From IMG/VR virus record IMGVR_UViG_3300036881_000016, positions 1-64,000 of that record: a DNA stretch of 64,000 nt. One strand, written 5' to 3'. The notes beneath the pieces were generated by a model, which had not been told where the DNA came from, ran no database searches, and was given only the letters and a program-made list of their open reading frames with translations. Every line of letters starts with the position of its first letter. Positions within the stretch are counted from its first letter, which is position 1. Origin of the DNA: a virus. Position numbers and translations under genes: made by a program. Positions 14,841-21,288 of this stretch are shown here, one piece after another.

Positions 14841-15160
14841 CTATATATAGTATTAAATCTAAGTATAGGTTGTCTAATGCAAGAGGTGACTTGAACCGTT
14901 ATCTCTGAAGTTTAGAGGACATCGGATAGACCCGTAAGCGGAAAGGGTAGCCACTTAAACGCGGTGTGCGTGTGGTGAGGGGAGTTATGCGGGACGATGT
15001 TTGAAGAAGAGCACGTAGGAAATAGACTTGCTTGATGTGCTAACACGATAAGCGATAACTGTTGGCAGATATGGGAAACGACCTTATCAAGTATCGAGGA
15101 AGTTCATATACGATCTTTGGGATGATCTGACTTTAGTATATCCCTACTTTTTTATATGGC
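14841..15160 (+). ncRNA. Possible structured non-coding RNA
   Basis: A TATA-like element (CTATATATAG, 14841-14850) precedes about 280 bases with no good reading frame but several potential stems. Examples are GCTTGATGTG/CACGATAAGC near 15030-15053, CGC/GCG near 14960, and GATC-TTTGGGAT-GATC near 15115. It ends at a T-rich stretch (15147-15153). GC content is higher than the flanks. No known RNA family (tRNA, RNase P, SRP) was recognised. Low-confidence candidate. Confidence 0.3.
15147..15159 (+). promoter_or_regulatory. TATA-like element before the rightward operon
   Basis: CTTTTTTATATGG about 100 bp before the first convincing rightward gene (15257). It may drive the early operon with a leader of roughly 75 bases. 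Confidence 0.4.
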
Positions 15161-15256
15161 CGTGTGTGTTGCGTTGGGATAATACGCCATAGAGGAAACG
15201 CTTAAATGTCGCCACAGAGAGCGAAACGGCCTTTCTAAAGTAGGTGAGTTTGAAAA

Positions 15257-15400
15257 ATGTATAATGGAACGATGTTTTCAGGGATCACGAACCTGCTCAT
15301 ACAGTTTGTGATTAACTACGCACTGCTGCACAATATCGGCATTAGCGGACTTACGCCACAAGGCGCGGCTAATATCTTGAGTTTAATCGTAGGTGCGTAA
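15257..15400 (+). CDS. 47-residue hydrophobic protein
   Basis: MYNGTMFSGITNLLIQFVIN, then YALLHNIGISGLTPQGAANILSLIVGA. Probably membrane-associated, with one or two weak hydrophobic segments. AGGTGAG lies 7 bp before the ATG. First gene of the rightward operon. Unknown function. Confidence 0.55.
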   Translation: MYNGTMFSGITNLLIQFVINYALLHNIGISGLTPQGAANILSLIVGA

Positions 15401-15401
15401 T

Positions 15402-15494
15402 ATGAGCTACAAACAAGAAATTGTGCGCTTAATCGAAGAGTACGAAGAGTATGAGAGAAACGACTTTATTGAGTGTGACTTTTTGGAGGAATAG
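15402..15494 (+). CDS. 30-residue acidic peptide
   Basis: MSYKQEIVRLIEEYEEYERN, then DFIECDFLEE. Highly acidic helix. Starts one base after the previous stop. Acidic mini-proteins in early operons can be DNA mimics or anti-regulators, but nothing here proves it. Confidence 0.45.
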   Translation: MSYKQEIVRLIEEYEEYERNDFIECDFLEE

Positions 15495-15497
15495 ATT

Positions 15498-15704
15498 ATG
15501 CTAAGTCATCAGGAGAAGCGTTTTTGTGCTGAGATCAAAGCACTTTTGGAGAAGTCGAGAAGCGGCCGAAGTGTGCCACCTGTTGACTACGTTTATCTGA
15601 TTGATAGAGTATTGCGCGAGAAAAATCCCGCGTTGAGTCATAGTGAATTTATGACGTGTTGCGGATTATGGACTTCTGCTGGTTTCGGAGGACGTGAATT
15701 ATGA
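15498..15704 (+). CDS. Hypothetical protein (68 aa)
   Basis: MLSHQEKRFCAEIKALLEKS, then SGRSVPPVDYVYLIDRVLRE and onward. GGAGGAATAGATT provides the ribosome-binding site. Helical; no known motif. Stop overlaps the next ATG. Confidence 0.55.
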   Translation: MLSHQEKRFCAEIKALLEKSRSGRSVPPVDYVYLIDRVLREKNPALSHSEFMTCCGLWTSAGFGGREL

Positions 15705-15826
15705 ACACTACGCATAAAACGCGAAATAGGGCTGCTTTTATTAAGCGGTTCACTGTAGGACGTTCTTTAAATCGTGAAGACCGCGAAATTCAGAACTTAA
15801 CGGGGGTGTGCGTTAATTCGAGGTGA
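15701..15826 (+). CDS. Basic 41-residue protein
   Basis: MNTTHKTRNRAAFIKRFTVG, then RSLNREDREIQNLTGVCVNSR. GGAGGACGTGAATT precedes the ATG. Basic and short; possible nucleic-acid binding. Unknown. Confidence 0.45.
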   Translation: MNTTHKTRNRAAFIKRFTVGRSLNREDREIQNLTGVCVNSR

Positions 15827-15829
15827 ATT

Positions 15830-15967
15830 ATGAAGCTATCAAGTCTTGGAAAGTGCGGTCTTTCAAGTAGGAAGTTGACTGGCATTAAGAAGAGTGGCTT
15901 TAAGTCGGTGTCGCCTTCAATGCGGATTAATAAGGCACGTGTTGAACCTTGCCGCAGTAGGAAGTAA
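15830..15967 (+). CDS. Basic 45-residue protein
   Basis: MKLSSLGKCGLSSRKLTGIK, then KSGFKSVSPSMRINKARVEP and CRSRK. GAGGTGAATT precedes the ATG. Ser/Lys-rich. Unknown function. Confidence 0.45.
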   Translation: MKLSSLGKCGLSSRKLTGIKKSGFKSVSPSMRINKARVEPCRSRK

Positions 15968-15970
15968 ATT

Positions 15971-16114
15971 ATGTCAAAACTAAGCATATTAGCCTATATC
16001 TCGGAATGCTGTTACGGCTGCGATTACCAACCAAAACGTGGTACAGCGTATTGTCAGATGCATCAAAAGCGAATTACGCAAAAGCTGTTGAGTTCTTGCG
16101 AGAACGCCATATAG
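15971..16114 (+). CDS. Small zinc-binding protein
   Basis: MSKLSILAYISECCYGCDYQ then PKRGTAYCQMHQKRITQ...; the CCYGC ... YCQMH arrangement is a plausible C-x2-C-x(n)-C-x2-H zinc site. 47 residues. Last gene before the oppositely oriented HNH gene. Confidence 0.5.
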   Translation: MSKLSILAYISECCYGCDYQPKRGTAYCQMHQKRITQKLLSSCENAI

Positions 16115-16205
16115 TAAAAAGTCTCATTTATTGGCATTTCTGGGGCTTTTTTGTATGTTTTGGGGTATGTTTTAGGGCTATTAAACGGCCTTATTCTACC
16201 TCTTT

Positions 16206-16652
16206 TTATTTATTATTCTTATGCGGACAATGTCCATATTGCCCTTTGGCTATGTTGCAGTTATAGCAAAGGACTTGATAGCCTAGAGGGAAGTTTTCTT
16301 TTTTCAAGCGGCGATATAGGTTTGTGCCGTGATCGTGCTTGTTGTTTGTTGGTCGAATGTGGTCTATCGTGAGAAAAGCGCGTTCTGATTCGCCACAACA
16401 AGCGCATTTAATCTGACCGTTTGAATAATGTGAGAATACCTCGTCTCTTAACTGTATAAGATATTCCCTAACTTTGAGTCGTGATTTGGCATTTACTTTC
16501 TCACGATAAATGCGGTCATTAGCTCGGCGGAATCTTCGGCGCTCATTAATTCTTGCTTGGTTCTTCTTTTGCCAAGCTTTTGTGAGTGTTAATAAGTGTT
16601 CTTTGTGATCGAGACGGTATTGTCTCTGGTATTCTGAACGATCTTTAAGCAT
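16206..16652 (-). CDS. HNH endonuclease (inserted against the operon)
   Basis: 148 residues. The N-terminus is a basic helix (SEYQRQYRLDHKEHLLTLTK) seen in phage HNH homing-type proteins. The nuclease core reads CACCGESERAFLTIDHIRP and then GYQVLCYNCNIAKGQYGH, i.e. paired C-x2-C motifs with the DH and N-x-H-like elements. It is the only gene in the 15-42 kb region on the minus strand besides the regulator at 25347, which suggests insertion as a mobile intron-less homing gene. Confidence 0.8.
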   Translation of the reverse strand: MLKDRSEYQRQYRLDHKEHLLTLTKAWQKKNQARINERRRFRRANDRIYREKVNAKSRLKVREYLIQLRDEVFSHYSNGQIKCACCGESERAFLTIDHIRPTNNKHDHGTNLYRRLKKENFPLGYQVLCYNCNIAKGQYGHCPHKNNK

Positions 16653-16742
16653 CGTGATAGATGTTTTAATGCAACGTCGCTTAAACCTTTTTGAAGGCTT
16701 AAAAAAGTGTTCTCGAATACCATAATCACTATGAAAAGCAAG

Positions 16743-16782
16743 GAGTTTAGGCCTTAAAACTACTCTCTAAACTCTCTTTTTT
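16743..16782 (+). terminator. Hairpin plus T-run
   Basis: GAGTTTAG (16743-16750) and CTAAACTC (16767-16774) form a perfect 8-bp stem followed by TC-TTTTTT. It is directly followed by the repeated leader element that precedes the 16841 gene. Likely a transcription terminator or pause site. Confidence 0.55.
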
Positions 16783-16829
16783 ATGTCGTCTTAACAAGAT
16801 TCACAACTTGAGACGGCTTGAACTTTTGG
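16772..16829 (+). repeat. Leader repeat, copy 1
   Basis: About 58 bp (from ctctcttttttatgtcgtct to cggcttgaac) nearly identical to 17522-17580. It follows a terminator-like hairpin and precedes a gene start, so it is likely a shared promoter or RNA control element. Confidence 0.6.
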
Positions 16830-16840
16830 AGAGCTGAATA

Positions 16841-17065
16841 ATGAGTGAATTAGCAAACAGTCTGTATTTTGTCGAATCTGACGCACGCAAAAGCCTGAGA
16901 GAACTTGAAGACACTTGCGCGTATCTTGTCAGAAATGGAAAGCTTGAATGGTTGGAAATTGTGCGCCGAATGATTGATGAAGCCAACGAGGGAGTAAGTC
17001 AGTTTATGCGAGGGGCGCAACATTACGATGAGCTTGTAAATGGTGAGCCGGTCGAGGTGTTTTAA
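16841..17065 (+). CDS. Hypothetical protein after leader repeat 1
   Basis: 74 residues, MSELANSLYFVESDARKSLR and onward, mostly alpha-helical (EWLEIVRRMIDEANEGVSQF). GGAGAG lies 9 bp before the ATG. No known motif. Shares its upstream leader repeat with the Ku gene, so the two may be co-regulated. Confidence 0.6.
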   Translation: MSELANSLYFVESDARKSLRELEDTCAYLVRNGKLEWLEIVRRMIDEANEGVSQFMRGAQHYDELVNGEPVEVF

Positions 17066-17066
17066 A

Positions 17067-17303
17067 ATGATACCTGCTGAGCTAATAGGAACGCCAAAAA
17101 CTGAGTATAGCGCACGTTTGATTGAACGTCTAAACGTCGTGGCTGAACTTGATAAGGTTAAGTTTGAGAATGACGACGGTGTTATTACTGGCTATTCGTT
17201 GAAGGCAATAAACGACTTTAGAACTTCAATGCTTGATGAAGTGAAGATACTTTTAACGCTTCATAAGATCGAAGTAGGCAAAACAAGCGGAGAGCTGATT
17301 TAA
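17067..17303 (+). CDS. Hypothetical protein (78 aa)
   Basis: Starts MIPAELIGTPKTEYSARLIE behind CGAGGTGTTTTAAA; the longer frame from 17040 lacks this signal. Helical throughout (SLKAINDFRTSMLDEVKILL). Unknown function. Confidence 0.55.
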   Translation: MIPAELIGTPKTEYSARLIERLNVVAELDKVKFENDDGVITGYSLKAINDFRTSMLDEVKILLTLHKIEVGKTSGELI

Positions 17304-17304
17304 A

Positions 17305-17406
17305 ATGACCCTCACTTGTAAGCATGATGATCTAGGAACGTGCGTTATTTATCCCAGTGATAGAACTGCGGCTTTTTGCGCTTCGCACTGTGAAAGTCGG
17401 CTCTGA
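17305..17406 (+). CDS. 33-residue Cys/His-rich peptide
   Basis: MTLTCKHDDLGTCVIYPSDR then TAAFCASHCESRL. C-x-H ... C ... C-x2-H-C suggests metal binding. Begins two bases after the previous stop. Confidence 0.45.
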   Translation: MTLTCKHDDLGTCVIYPSDRTAAFCASHCESRL

Positions 17407-17506
17407 TACGGCATATACCGACTTGCAAGCATTTTATGATACGTTGGATAATGTCATAGACTGCGCTTTGCTTGGAAACGCCTATGCATTACCATATATG
17501 GGTTAA
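17390..17506 (+). CDS. Hypothetical 38-residue protein (GTG start)
   Basis: MKVGSDTAYTDLQAFYDTLD, then NVIDCALLGNAYALPYMG, from a GTG inside the end of the previous gene. No good ribosome-binding site, but the frame stays open to the terminator-like hairpin at 17509. Uncertain. Confidence 0.35.
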   Translation: MKVGSDTAYTDLQAFYDTLDNVIDCALLGNAYALPYMG

Positions 17507-17508
17507 TT

Positions 17509-17533
17509 GAGGACAAAAATCCTCTCTTTTTTT
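17509..17533 (+). terminator. Hairpin plus T-run
   Basis: GAGGA-CAAAAA-TCCTC followed by TC-TTTTTTT. Same arrangement (hairpin, T-run, leader repeat) as at 16743. Confidence 0.5.
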
Positions 17534-17580
17534 ATGTCGGCTTAACAAGGTTCAAAACTTGAGCTGGCTTGAATAAAAGG
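17522..17580 (+). repeat. Leader repeat, copy 2 (before Ku)
   Basis: Nearly identical to 16772-16829: both contain tttatgtcg(t/g)cttaac and acttgag..ggcttgaa. A CAAG...CTTG mini-stem lies inside. It ends at the Ku ribosome-binding site AAAGGAGATG. Confidence 0.6.
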
Positions 17581-17593
17581 AGATGATTCAAAA

Positions 17594-18382
17594 ATGGCTA
17601 GGAGTATGCAAACAGCTACAATAAGCTTCGGGCTCGTAAATGTGCCTGTCAAGCTGTATAAGGCGGTCGAATCTCCGACCAGCATGCACAAGCATCATGC
17701 CATTGATGGCGGTCGAATCCGTCAAAAGCAATGGTGCGAGGTATGCAAAAAGGAAGTAACAAAAGACGAGGTAGTGAAAGGAACCGAAGTAAACGGTCAA
17801 GTCGTGACCGTGACCGAGGACGAGCTAAAAATGCTGCGTCCTGAAAAGTCGAGCGCAATAAAAATCGTGGAGTTTGTGCCACGATTTGAGATTGATTCGC
17901 TTTACTTTGGAGCGCATTACTATCTTGGAGTTGACAAAAAGCAGCCGACTGAGCCCTTCTTTTTGCTTAGAAATGCGCTGCGAGAGTGCGGCAAAATCGC
18001 AATCGGAACATACACCAAGCGCGAAAAAGAATACGCTTGCGCGATTGAGCCTTACAAGTCAGGTTTGCTTTTGACTGACCTAAATTACCTTGAAGAGATA
18101 AGAGACATTGAAGAGATAGCGGTCAAAGAGCCGGAAGTCAACGATGAGGACTTGAAGCTCGCGCAAATGCTGATTAAGCAGCGTTCAGTTGACGAGTTAG
18201 ATTTGAGCAAGTTCAAGGATTCGTTTAAAGCTGATCTTCAAGCATTAATCGCAACTAAAGCTGCTGGCGAGACTTTCAGCGTTGAATCCGAGCATTTAGA
18301 AGCTCCTAAGTCTACACTCAAAGAAGCACTTGAGGCGAGCCTGACTACTATAAACTGGCAAGCTGAGAAATCGGAGGCCTAA
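17594..18382 (+). CDS. ku: Ku-like DNA end-binding protein
   Basis: 262 residues, the size of prokaryotic Ku. The start MARSMQTATISFGLVNVPVK, then LYKAVES, matches the canonical Ku N-terminus. The core continues with 'RIRQKQWCEVCKKEVTKDEV', VVKGTEVNGQVVTVTEDELK and the 'IKIVEFVPRFEIDSLYFGAH' to YYLGVDKK stretch. RNALRECGKIAIGTYTKREK also fits. Ku homodimers ring DNA ends and recruit NHEJ ligase. No LigD is visible here, so it may act with host NHEJ, for example to circularise incoming linear DNA, as proposed for Ku of some mycobacteriophages. Leader repeat 2 lies directly upstream. Confidence 0.9.
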   Translation: MARSMQTATISFGLVNVPVKLYKAVESPTSMHKHHAIDGGRIRQKQWCEVCKKEVTKDEVVKGTEVNGQVVTVTEDELKMLRPEKSSAIKIVEFVPRFEIDSLYFGAHYYLGVDKKQPTEPFFLLRNALRECGKIAIGTYTKREKEYACAIEPYKSGLLLTDLNYLEEIRDIEEIAVKEPEVNDEDLKLAQMLIKQRSVDELDLSKFKDSFKADLQALIATKAAGETFSVESEHLEAPKSTLKEALEASLTTINWQAEKSEA

Positions 18383-18385
18383 ATT

Positions 18386-18655
18386 ATGAATGAAGATGTG
18401 ATGTTAAAATATCAAGAAATTAATTGCGGCGGAAGCTGCGCCGATGATTGCAGCACAGTTGATGAACTATCAGGTCAAGTTGAAGACTTAGAACTTGAGA
18501 ACGCTACCGTGAGGCTTGCTTTGTCAAAAGAAGTAAGCCGTCTATCCGGTGAGAATCTTGATCTGTTTAAACGGTGCGAGAGACTTGAGCTTGCACTTGA
18601 AGAGGCTCGAAACGAGCTGGAACGTGAGCAACTTGACCGTCCTACTCCGTGGTGA
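18386..18655 (+). CDS. Coiled-coil protein downstream of Ku
   Basis: 89 residues. An N-terminal Cys-containing segment (NCGGSCADDCSTVDEL) is followed by a coiled coil of about 60 residues (QVEDLELENATVRLALSKEV). It starts 3 bp after the Ku stop and is likely co-translated. May be a Ku partner or spacer protein; inference only. Confidence 0.6.
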   Translation: MNEDVMLKYQEINCGGSCADDCSTVDELSGQVEDLELENATVRLALSKEVSRLSGENLDLFKRCERLELALEEARNELEREQLDRPTPW

Positions 18656-18661
18656 TCCGAA

Positions 18662-19156
18662 ATGAAAACAAACGAAGAGATATTCAAGGAGATCAAAGCC
18701 ACTTTAAAGGGGCTTGATGATCTAGCCGCGTCGCTGACAATCGGCTCTATCAATGGGGGCCGTTTGTCAAACAAGCTTTGGGACGCAATTATGGTAAATG
18801 AAATTTACCGAGAGAAAGCTGAAGCAAAGGGACTTCTAAAATTAGAAGTCAAGTTACCAAACGGTTTAGGCGTTTGTCACGATTGCGATAATCCGCTTTG
18901 TGTGAATCCGAACCATTTGTTTCTCGGAACGCCTAAAGAAAATCACCATGACTCAGCTATTAAACGTCGGAGAGCCGACACGAACGCGGCTTTAAACGGT
19001 CGTGCGCGATTAACTTGGAGTGATGTTGAGAAGATTCGCGATCTGTATGAAACTGGAAAATATACTCAAAAGCAATTAGGTAATTGTTTCGGAGTTCCAC
19101 AAACGCAGATAAGTAGAATCGTGCGAGGCGCGAGTTGGAGGGAATATTATGACTAA
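18662..19156 (+). CDS. HNH endonuclease (HNH_3 type) with C-terminal HTH
   Basis: 164 residues. The core reads VCHDCDNPLCVNPNHLFLGT, the HNH_3 signature. A C-terminal helix-turn-helix (KYTQKQLGNCFGVPQTQISR) gives sequence recognition. The N-terminus lacks the usual 'W.W.G....GYG' part, so it may be a composite. Its stop overlaps the next start. A homing-type mobile gene. Confidence 0.8.
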   Translation: MKTNEEIFKEIKATLKGLDDLAASLTIGSINGGRLSNKLWDAIMVNEIYREKAEAKGLLKLEVKLPNGLGVCHDCDNPLCVNPNHLFLGTPKENHHDSAIKRRRADTNAALNGRARLTWSDVEKIRDLYETGKYTQKQLGNCFGVPQTQISRIVRGASWREYYD

Positions 19157-19361
19157 TCTAAAATGCCTAAAGAATTGTAAATACTGGTCGGAGTTGCTCG
19201 ACAGATGTTGTAAGTGCTCGAATTGTAACTCAGATGAGTGCGATGTGTGCGCGAATCGCTGTGAAGCCGCTGTTTATGATGGCGAGATTCGATGCCCGGA
19301 ATATCAAATAGAGGGCTCCGACAAATGGGGGATAATTGAAGATGGCATTAGAACTGCGTAA
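19149..19361 (+). CDS. Cys-rich small protein
   Basis: 70 residues with about 10 Cys (NCKYWSELLDRCCKCSNCNS, then ECDVCANRC). Possibly two zinc sites. Overlaps the HNH stop. Confidence 0.55.
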   Translation: MTNLKCLKNCKYWSELLDRCCKCSNCNSDECDVCANRCEAAVYDGEIRCPEYQIEGSDKWGIIEDGIRTA

Positions 19362-19548
19362 AAGACGGTCGGCTTATCAAGGCGGTTATCACTTGAAGAG
19401 CCGGAAAAGTGAGAGAGATTGGGTTGCGCCGGTTTTGGATACGACGAAGCAAGCAAGTTTAGAGCTTGAAGTTGAACCGGAAGATAGGCCGACAGGCGAT
19501 CCGCTTCTAAAATACGAGGTGACAAAGGAAGATGAAGATAAAAACTGA
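19342..19548 (+). CDS. Hypothetical protein (68 aa)
   Basis: MALELRKRRSAYQGGYHLKS then mostly charged and probably disordered residues, ending KYEVTKEDEDKN. GGGGGATAATTGAAG gives the ribosome-binding site for the ATG at 19342. No motif. Confidence 0.5.
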   Translation: MALELRKRRSAYQGGYHLKSRKSERDWVAPVLDTTKQASLELEVEPEDRPTGDPLLKYEVTKEDEDKN

Positions 19549-19840
19549 GATTGAAATTTTACAAGGACGAATCCGAGCCGTCACTGGCCGGTCGGCCTTT
19601 GTCAAGTATTGCGATACTGACGACGAGGCGCTTTTCAGGGCGCAACAGTGTTCAACAGTTGATGCTAACGGGATTATCAATGACTGTCAATATCTTGACG
19701 GAACCGGCGAGTGCAGCTATCAAGATTCGGATTCGCTTTGCCCGATGATGCGAAAGTTTTGGGTGGTCAATCACGGCGAAGCTAGAGCATTGGAAGTGTG
19801 CGGCGAAGCAAAATCGGAGGATAAAAGCAATAGAAGATGA
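19532..19840 (+). CDS. Cys-containing hypothetical protein
   Basis: 102 residues, MKIKTEIEILQGRIRAVTGR and onward. Contains five spaced Cys (KYCDTDD, QQCSTVD, NDCQYLDGTGECSYQD, LCPMM) and ends in a charged tail. Possibly a zinc- or iron-sulfur-binding protein; unknown. Confidence 0.5.
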   Translation: MKIKTEIEILQGRIRAVTGRSAFVKYCDTDDEALFRAQQCSTVDANGIINDCQYLDGTGECSYQDSDSLCPMMRKFWVVNHGEARALEVCGEAKSEDKSNRR

Positions 19841-19880
19841 AGCAAAATTTCTAAAAGGGATGTTGTTCAAATTTCAAGAT

Positions 19881-19905
19881 GGAAGCTTATAGCTTCCCTT
19901 TCTTT
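19881..19905 (+). terminator. Hairpin before third leader-like element
   Basis: GGAAGC-TTATA-GCTTCC followed by CTTTCTTTG, then tatgtcggct as in the two leader repeats. Likely a terminator/pause. Confidence 0.45.
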
Positions 19906-19952
19906 GTATGTCGGCTCCGATAGGGCGAAGCGGCCAAAGGGAGGTCAAATAG

Positions 19953-20102
19953 ATGGAAAATTGCCAAAAAAGTTTTTCACGAAATAGCGAATCCGACCAA
20001 TTTGTAACTCACATTCAGAGAAAATATGGTTCGGCTTCGTCACTGAGTAAGCTTGTTGAAGGACTTGTGAAATTGGAGGCGAACAATGGCAGTAATAGTT
20101 AG
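19953..20102 (+). CDS. Hypothetical 49-residue protein
   Basis: MENCQKSFSRNSESDQFVTH, then IQRKYGSASSLSKLVEGLVK and LEANNGSNS. GGGAGGTCAAATAG is the ribosome-binding site. Helical C-terminal half. Unknown. Confidence 0.5.
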   Translation: MENCQKSFSRNSESDQFVTHIQRKYGSASSLSKLVEGLVKLEANNGSNS

Positions 20103-20280
20103 CTGTCCTAAACTGAATTGTTATCTTGAGGGAAGCTACGCGGGCGTTCCGCCTTGCGAAGATATTAACGGCAAGTCGATTTGCGATTGCTCTGATAAAT
20201 GCACACGGGAATTTACATGCACCGAATGTGACCAGAAATGTGGCGAGCGCAATGACATATTACAAAGCACCGAAAGGTAA
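20086..20280 (+). CDS. Cys-rich zinc-finger-like protein
   Basis: 64 residues, with C-x(n)-C pairs: SCPKLNC, PPCEDINGKSICDCSDKCTR and FTCTECDQKCGE. At least two metal sites. GGAGGCGAACA precedes the ATG. Confidence 0.55.
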   Translation: MAVIVSCPKLNCYLEGSYAGVPPCEDINGKSICDCSDKCTREFTCTECDQKCGERNDILQSTER

Positions 20281-20530
20281 GCCGAGTAAAGACCTGAAGC
20301 ATTATTTTTGTTTCGTCTCGGCTTGCGAGGTAGGCAATGAAGAACTTTTGTCAGGAATTTGTCTCTATCAATTCAAAGTGGGACGAAAACTGGTGAAGAT
20401 TCTACTCGGCTCGGTCGAAAATGTAGGTTGGACTGCTGACCTAACACCTACAAGGGTAAACGAAGGCCTGAAAGGTAAGGAGTTTGACAGCGGTTCTGCA
20501 TTGGAAGCACTGGCGGGTTTGAAATGGTGA
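20252..20530 (+). CDS. Hypothetical protein (92 aa)
   Basis: MTYYKAPKGKPSKDLKHYFC and onward; start chosen at 20252 rather than 20126 because the upstream part is the out-of-frame shadow of the previous gene and GGCGAGCGCA precedes this ATG. Mixed alpha/beta. Unknown. Confidence 0.5.
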   Translation: MTYYKAPKGKPSKDLKHYFCFVSACEVGNEELLSGICLYQFKVGRKLVKILLGSVENVGWTADLTPTRVNEGLKGKEFDSGSALEALAGLKW

Positions 20531-20546
20531 AATGAGGTAATTAGAT

Positions 20547-21031
20547 ATGTATATCAAGGAAGTTATTATCGACAGCAAGCTCTCAGATCGTTTTTGGACG
20601 AAAGTTCATAAAACTGATTGGTGTTGGGAGTGGACAGGAATTACAGATACACGCGGATACGGACGAATCAGGGTTCAGAGAAATAAAAAACGCGAGGAAT
20701 ATTTAGCACATCGTGTTGCATATTCGCTAACTTATGGTGCAATACCTGCTGGAAAATATGTCTGTCACGATTGCGACAACCCCCGGTGCGTTAATCCACG
20801 TCATCTATTCATAACAACGGCTCAGGGTAACTCGATTGACCGGAACCGGAAAGGTCGCAATGTTGATAACTCCGGCGAGAATCACGGAAGAGCTAAACTT
20901 AATTGGCGACTTGTACTGAGATTCGCAAAGCACGTGAGATGGGATTAACGCAGCGTGCGCTATCGCGCATCTACGGCGTGACTCGCACTGCGACGCGATA
21001 TGCAATAATGGAAAAAACTTGGAGGGAATGA
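20547..21031 (+). pseudogene. HNH_3 endonuclease, frameshifted
   Basis: The first frame (20547-20948, 133 aa) holds W-x-W-x-G (DWCWEWTGITDTRGYGRIRV) and VCHDCDNPRCVNPRHLFITT, a complete HNH_3 core, but ends early. In another frame from about 20915 the sequence TEIRKAREMGLTQRALSRIY continues into GVTRTATRYAIMEKTWRE, the normal C-terminal HTH of the family. A 1-base loss near 20900-20915 explains this. The HTH frame stop overlaps the next gene, as in the intact family. Confidence 0.7.
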
Positions 21032-21288
21032 TGAGTCGCTTGTGTAATTGTCCTTATTCAAGGGAAGCAGTTAAGAATTGTCGGCGTGGCTACTGGAAGG
21101 ATGGCGAGATGTTTTGTCTTTGCACAAAGGATTGCGCGAGGTGCTATGCTGACTCGAAGCGAATGGTTCCGATGCACGCCGACTTGAACGCTGAATACAA
21201 GGCGTCGATAGCAATTAAAACGAATCAAGCGAAAGAAAAAATGAAAGGTGAGGCTAATCATGTTGGAGAAAATAAAGCGACTAGTTAA
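21031..21288 (+). CDS. Cys-rich small protein
   Basis: 85 residues, MSRLCNCPYSREAVKNCRRG, then FCLCTKDCARCYADS. GGAGGG lies 5-9 bp before the two possible ATGs (21028/21031). Several C-x-C and C-x2-C motifs, so zinc-binding is likely. Confidence 0.5.
   Translation: MSRLCNCPYSREAVKNCRRGYWKDGEMFCLCTKDCARCYADSKRMVPMHADLNAEYKASIAIKTNQAKEKMKGEANHVGENKATS

Larger units (their letters stand above)
13616..15256. other. Long divergent intergenic region (candidate origin/control region)
   Basis: About 1.6 kb between divergent operons, without a convincing gene. It is AT-rich with several TATA-like motifs (14091-14103, 14366-14378, 14841-14857, 15147-15159). It has a nested hairpin at 13977-14019, a 7-bp iteron-like array at 14259-14293, direct repeats of GGTTGTGTTAG at 14385 and 14447, and inverted repeats at 14559-14605 and 14664-14686. 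The 3' third (about 14865-15150) could be a structured RNA. Position and repeats fit a replication origin; this is inference. Confidence 0.5.

Noticed and set aside
14714-14908. 64-residue hydrophobic reading frame with TTG start
   Set aside because: No ribosome-binding site and it overlaps the TATA-like element at 14841; hydrophobic residues come from T-rich sequence. Not strong enough.
14865-15150. RNase P RNA or SRP RNA
   Set aside because: Short phrases looked familiar, but conserved core elements could not be placed. Kept only as an unknown RNA candidate.
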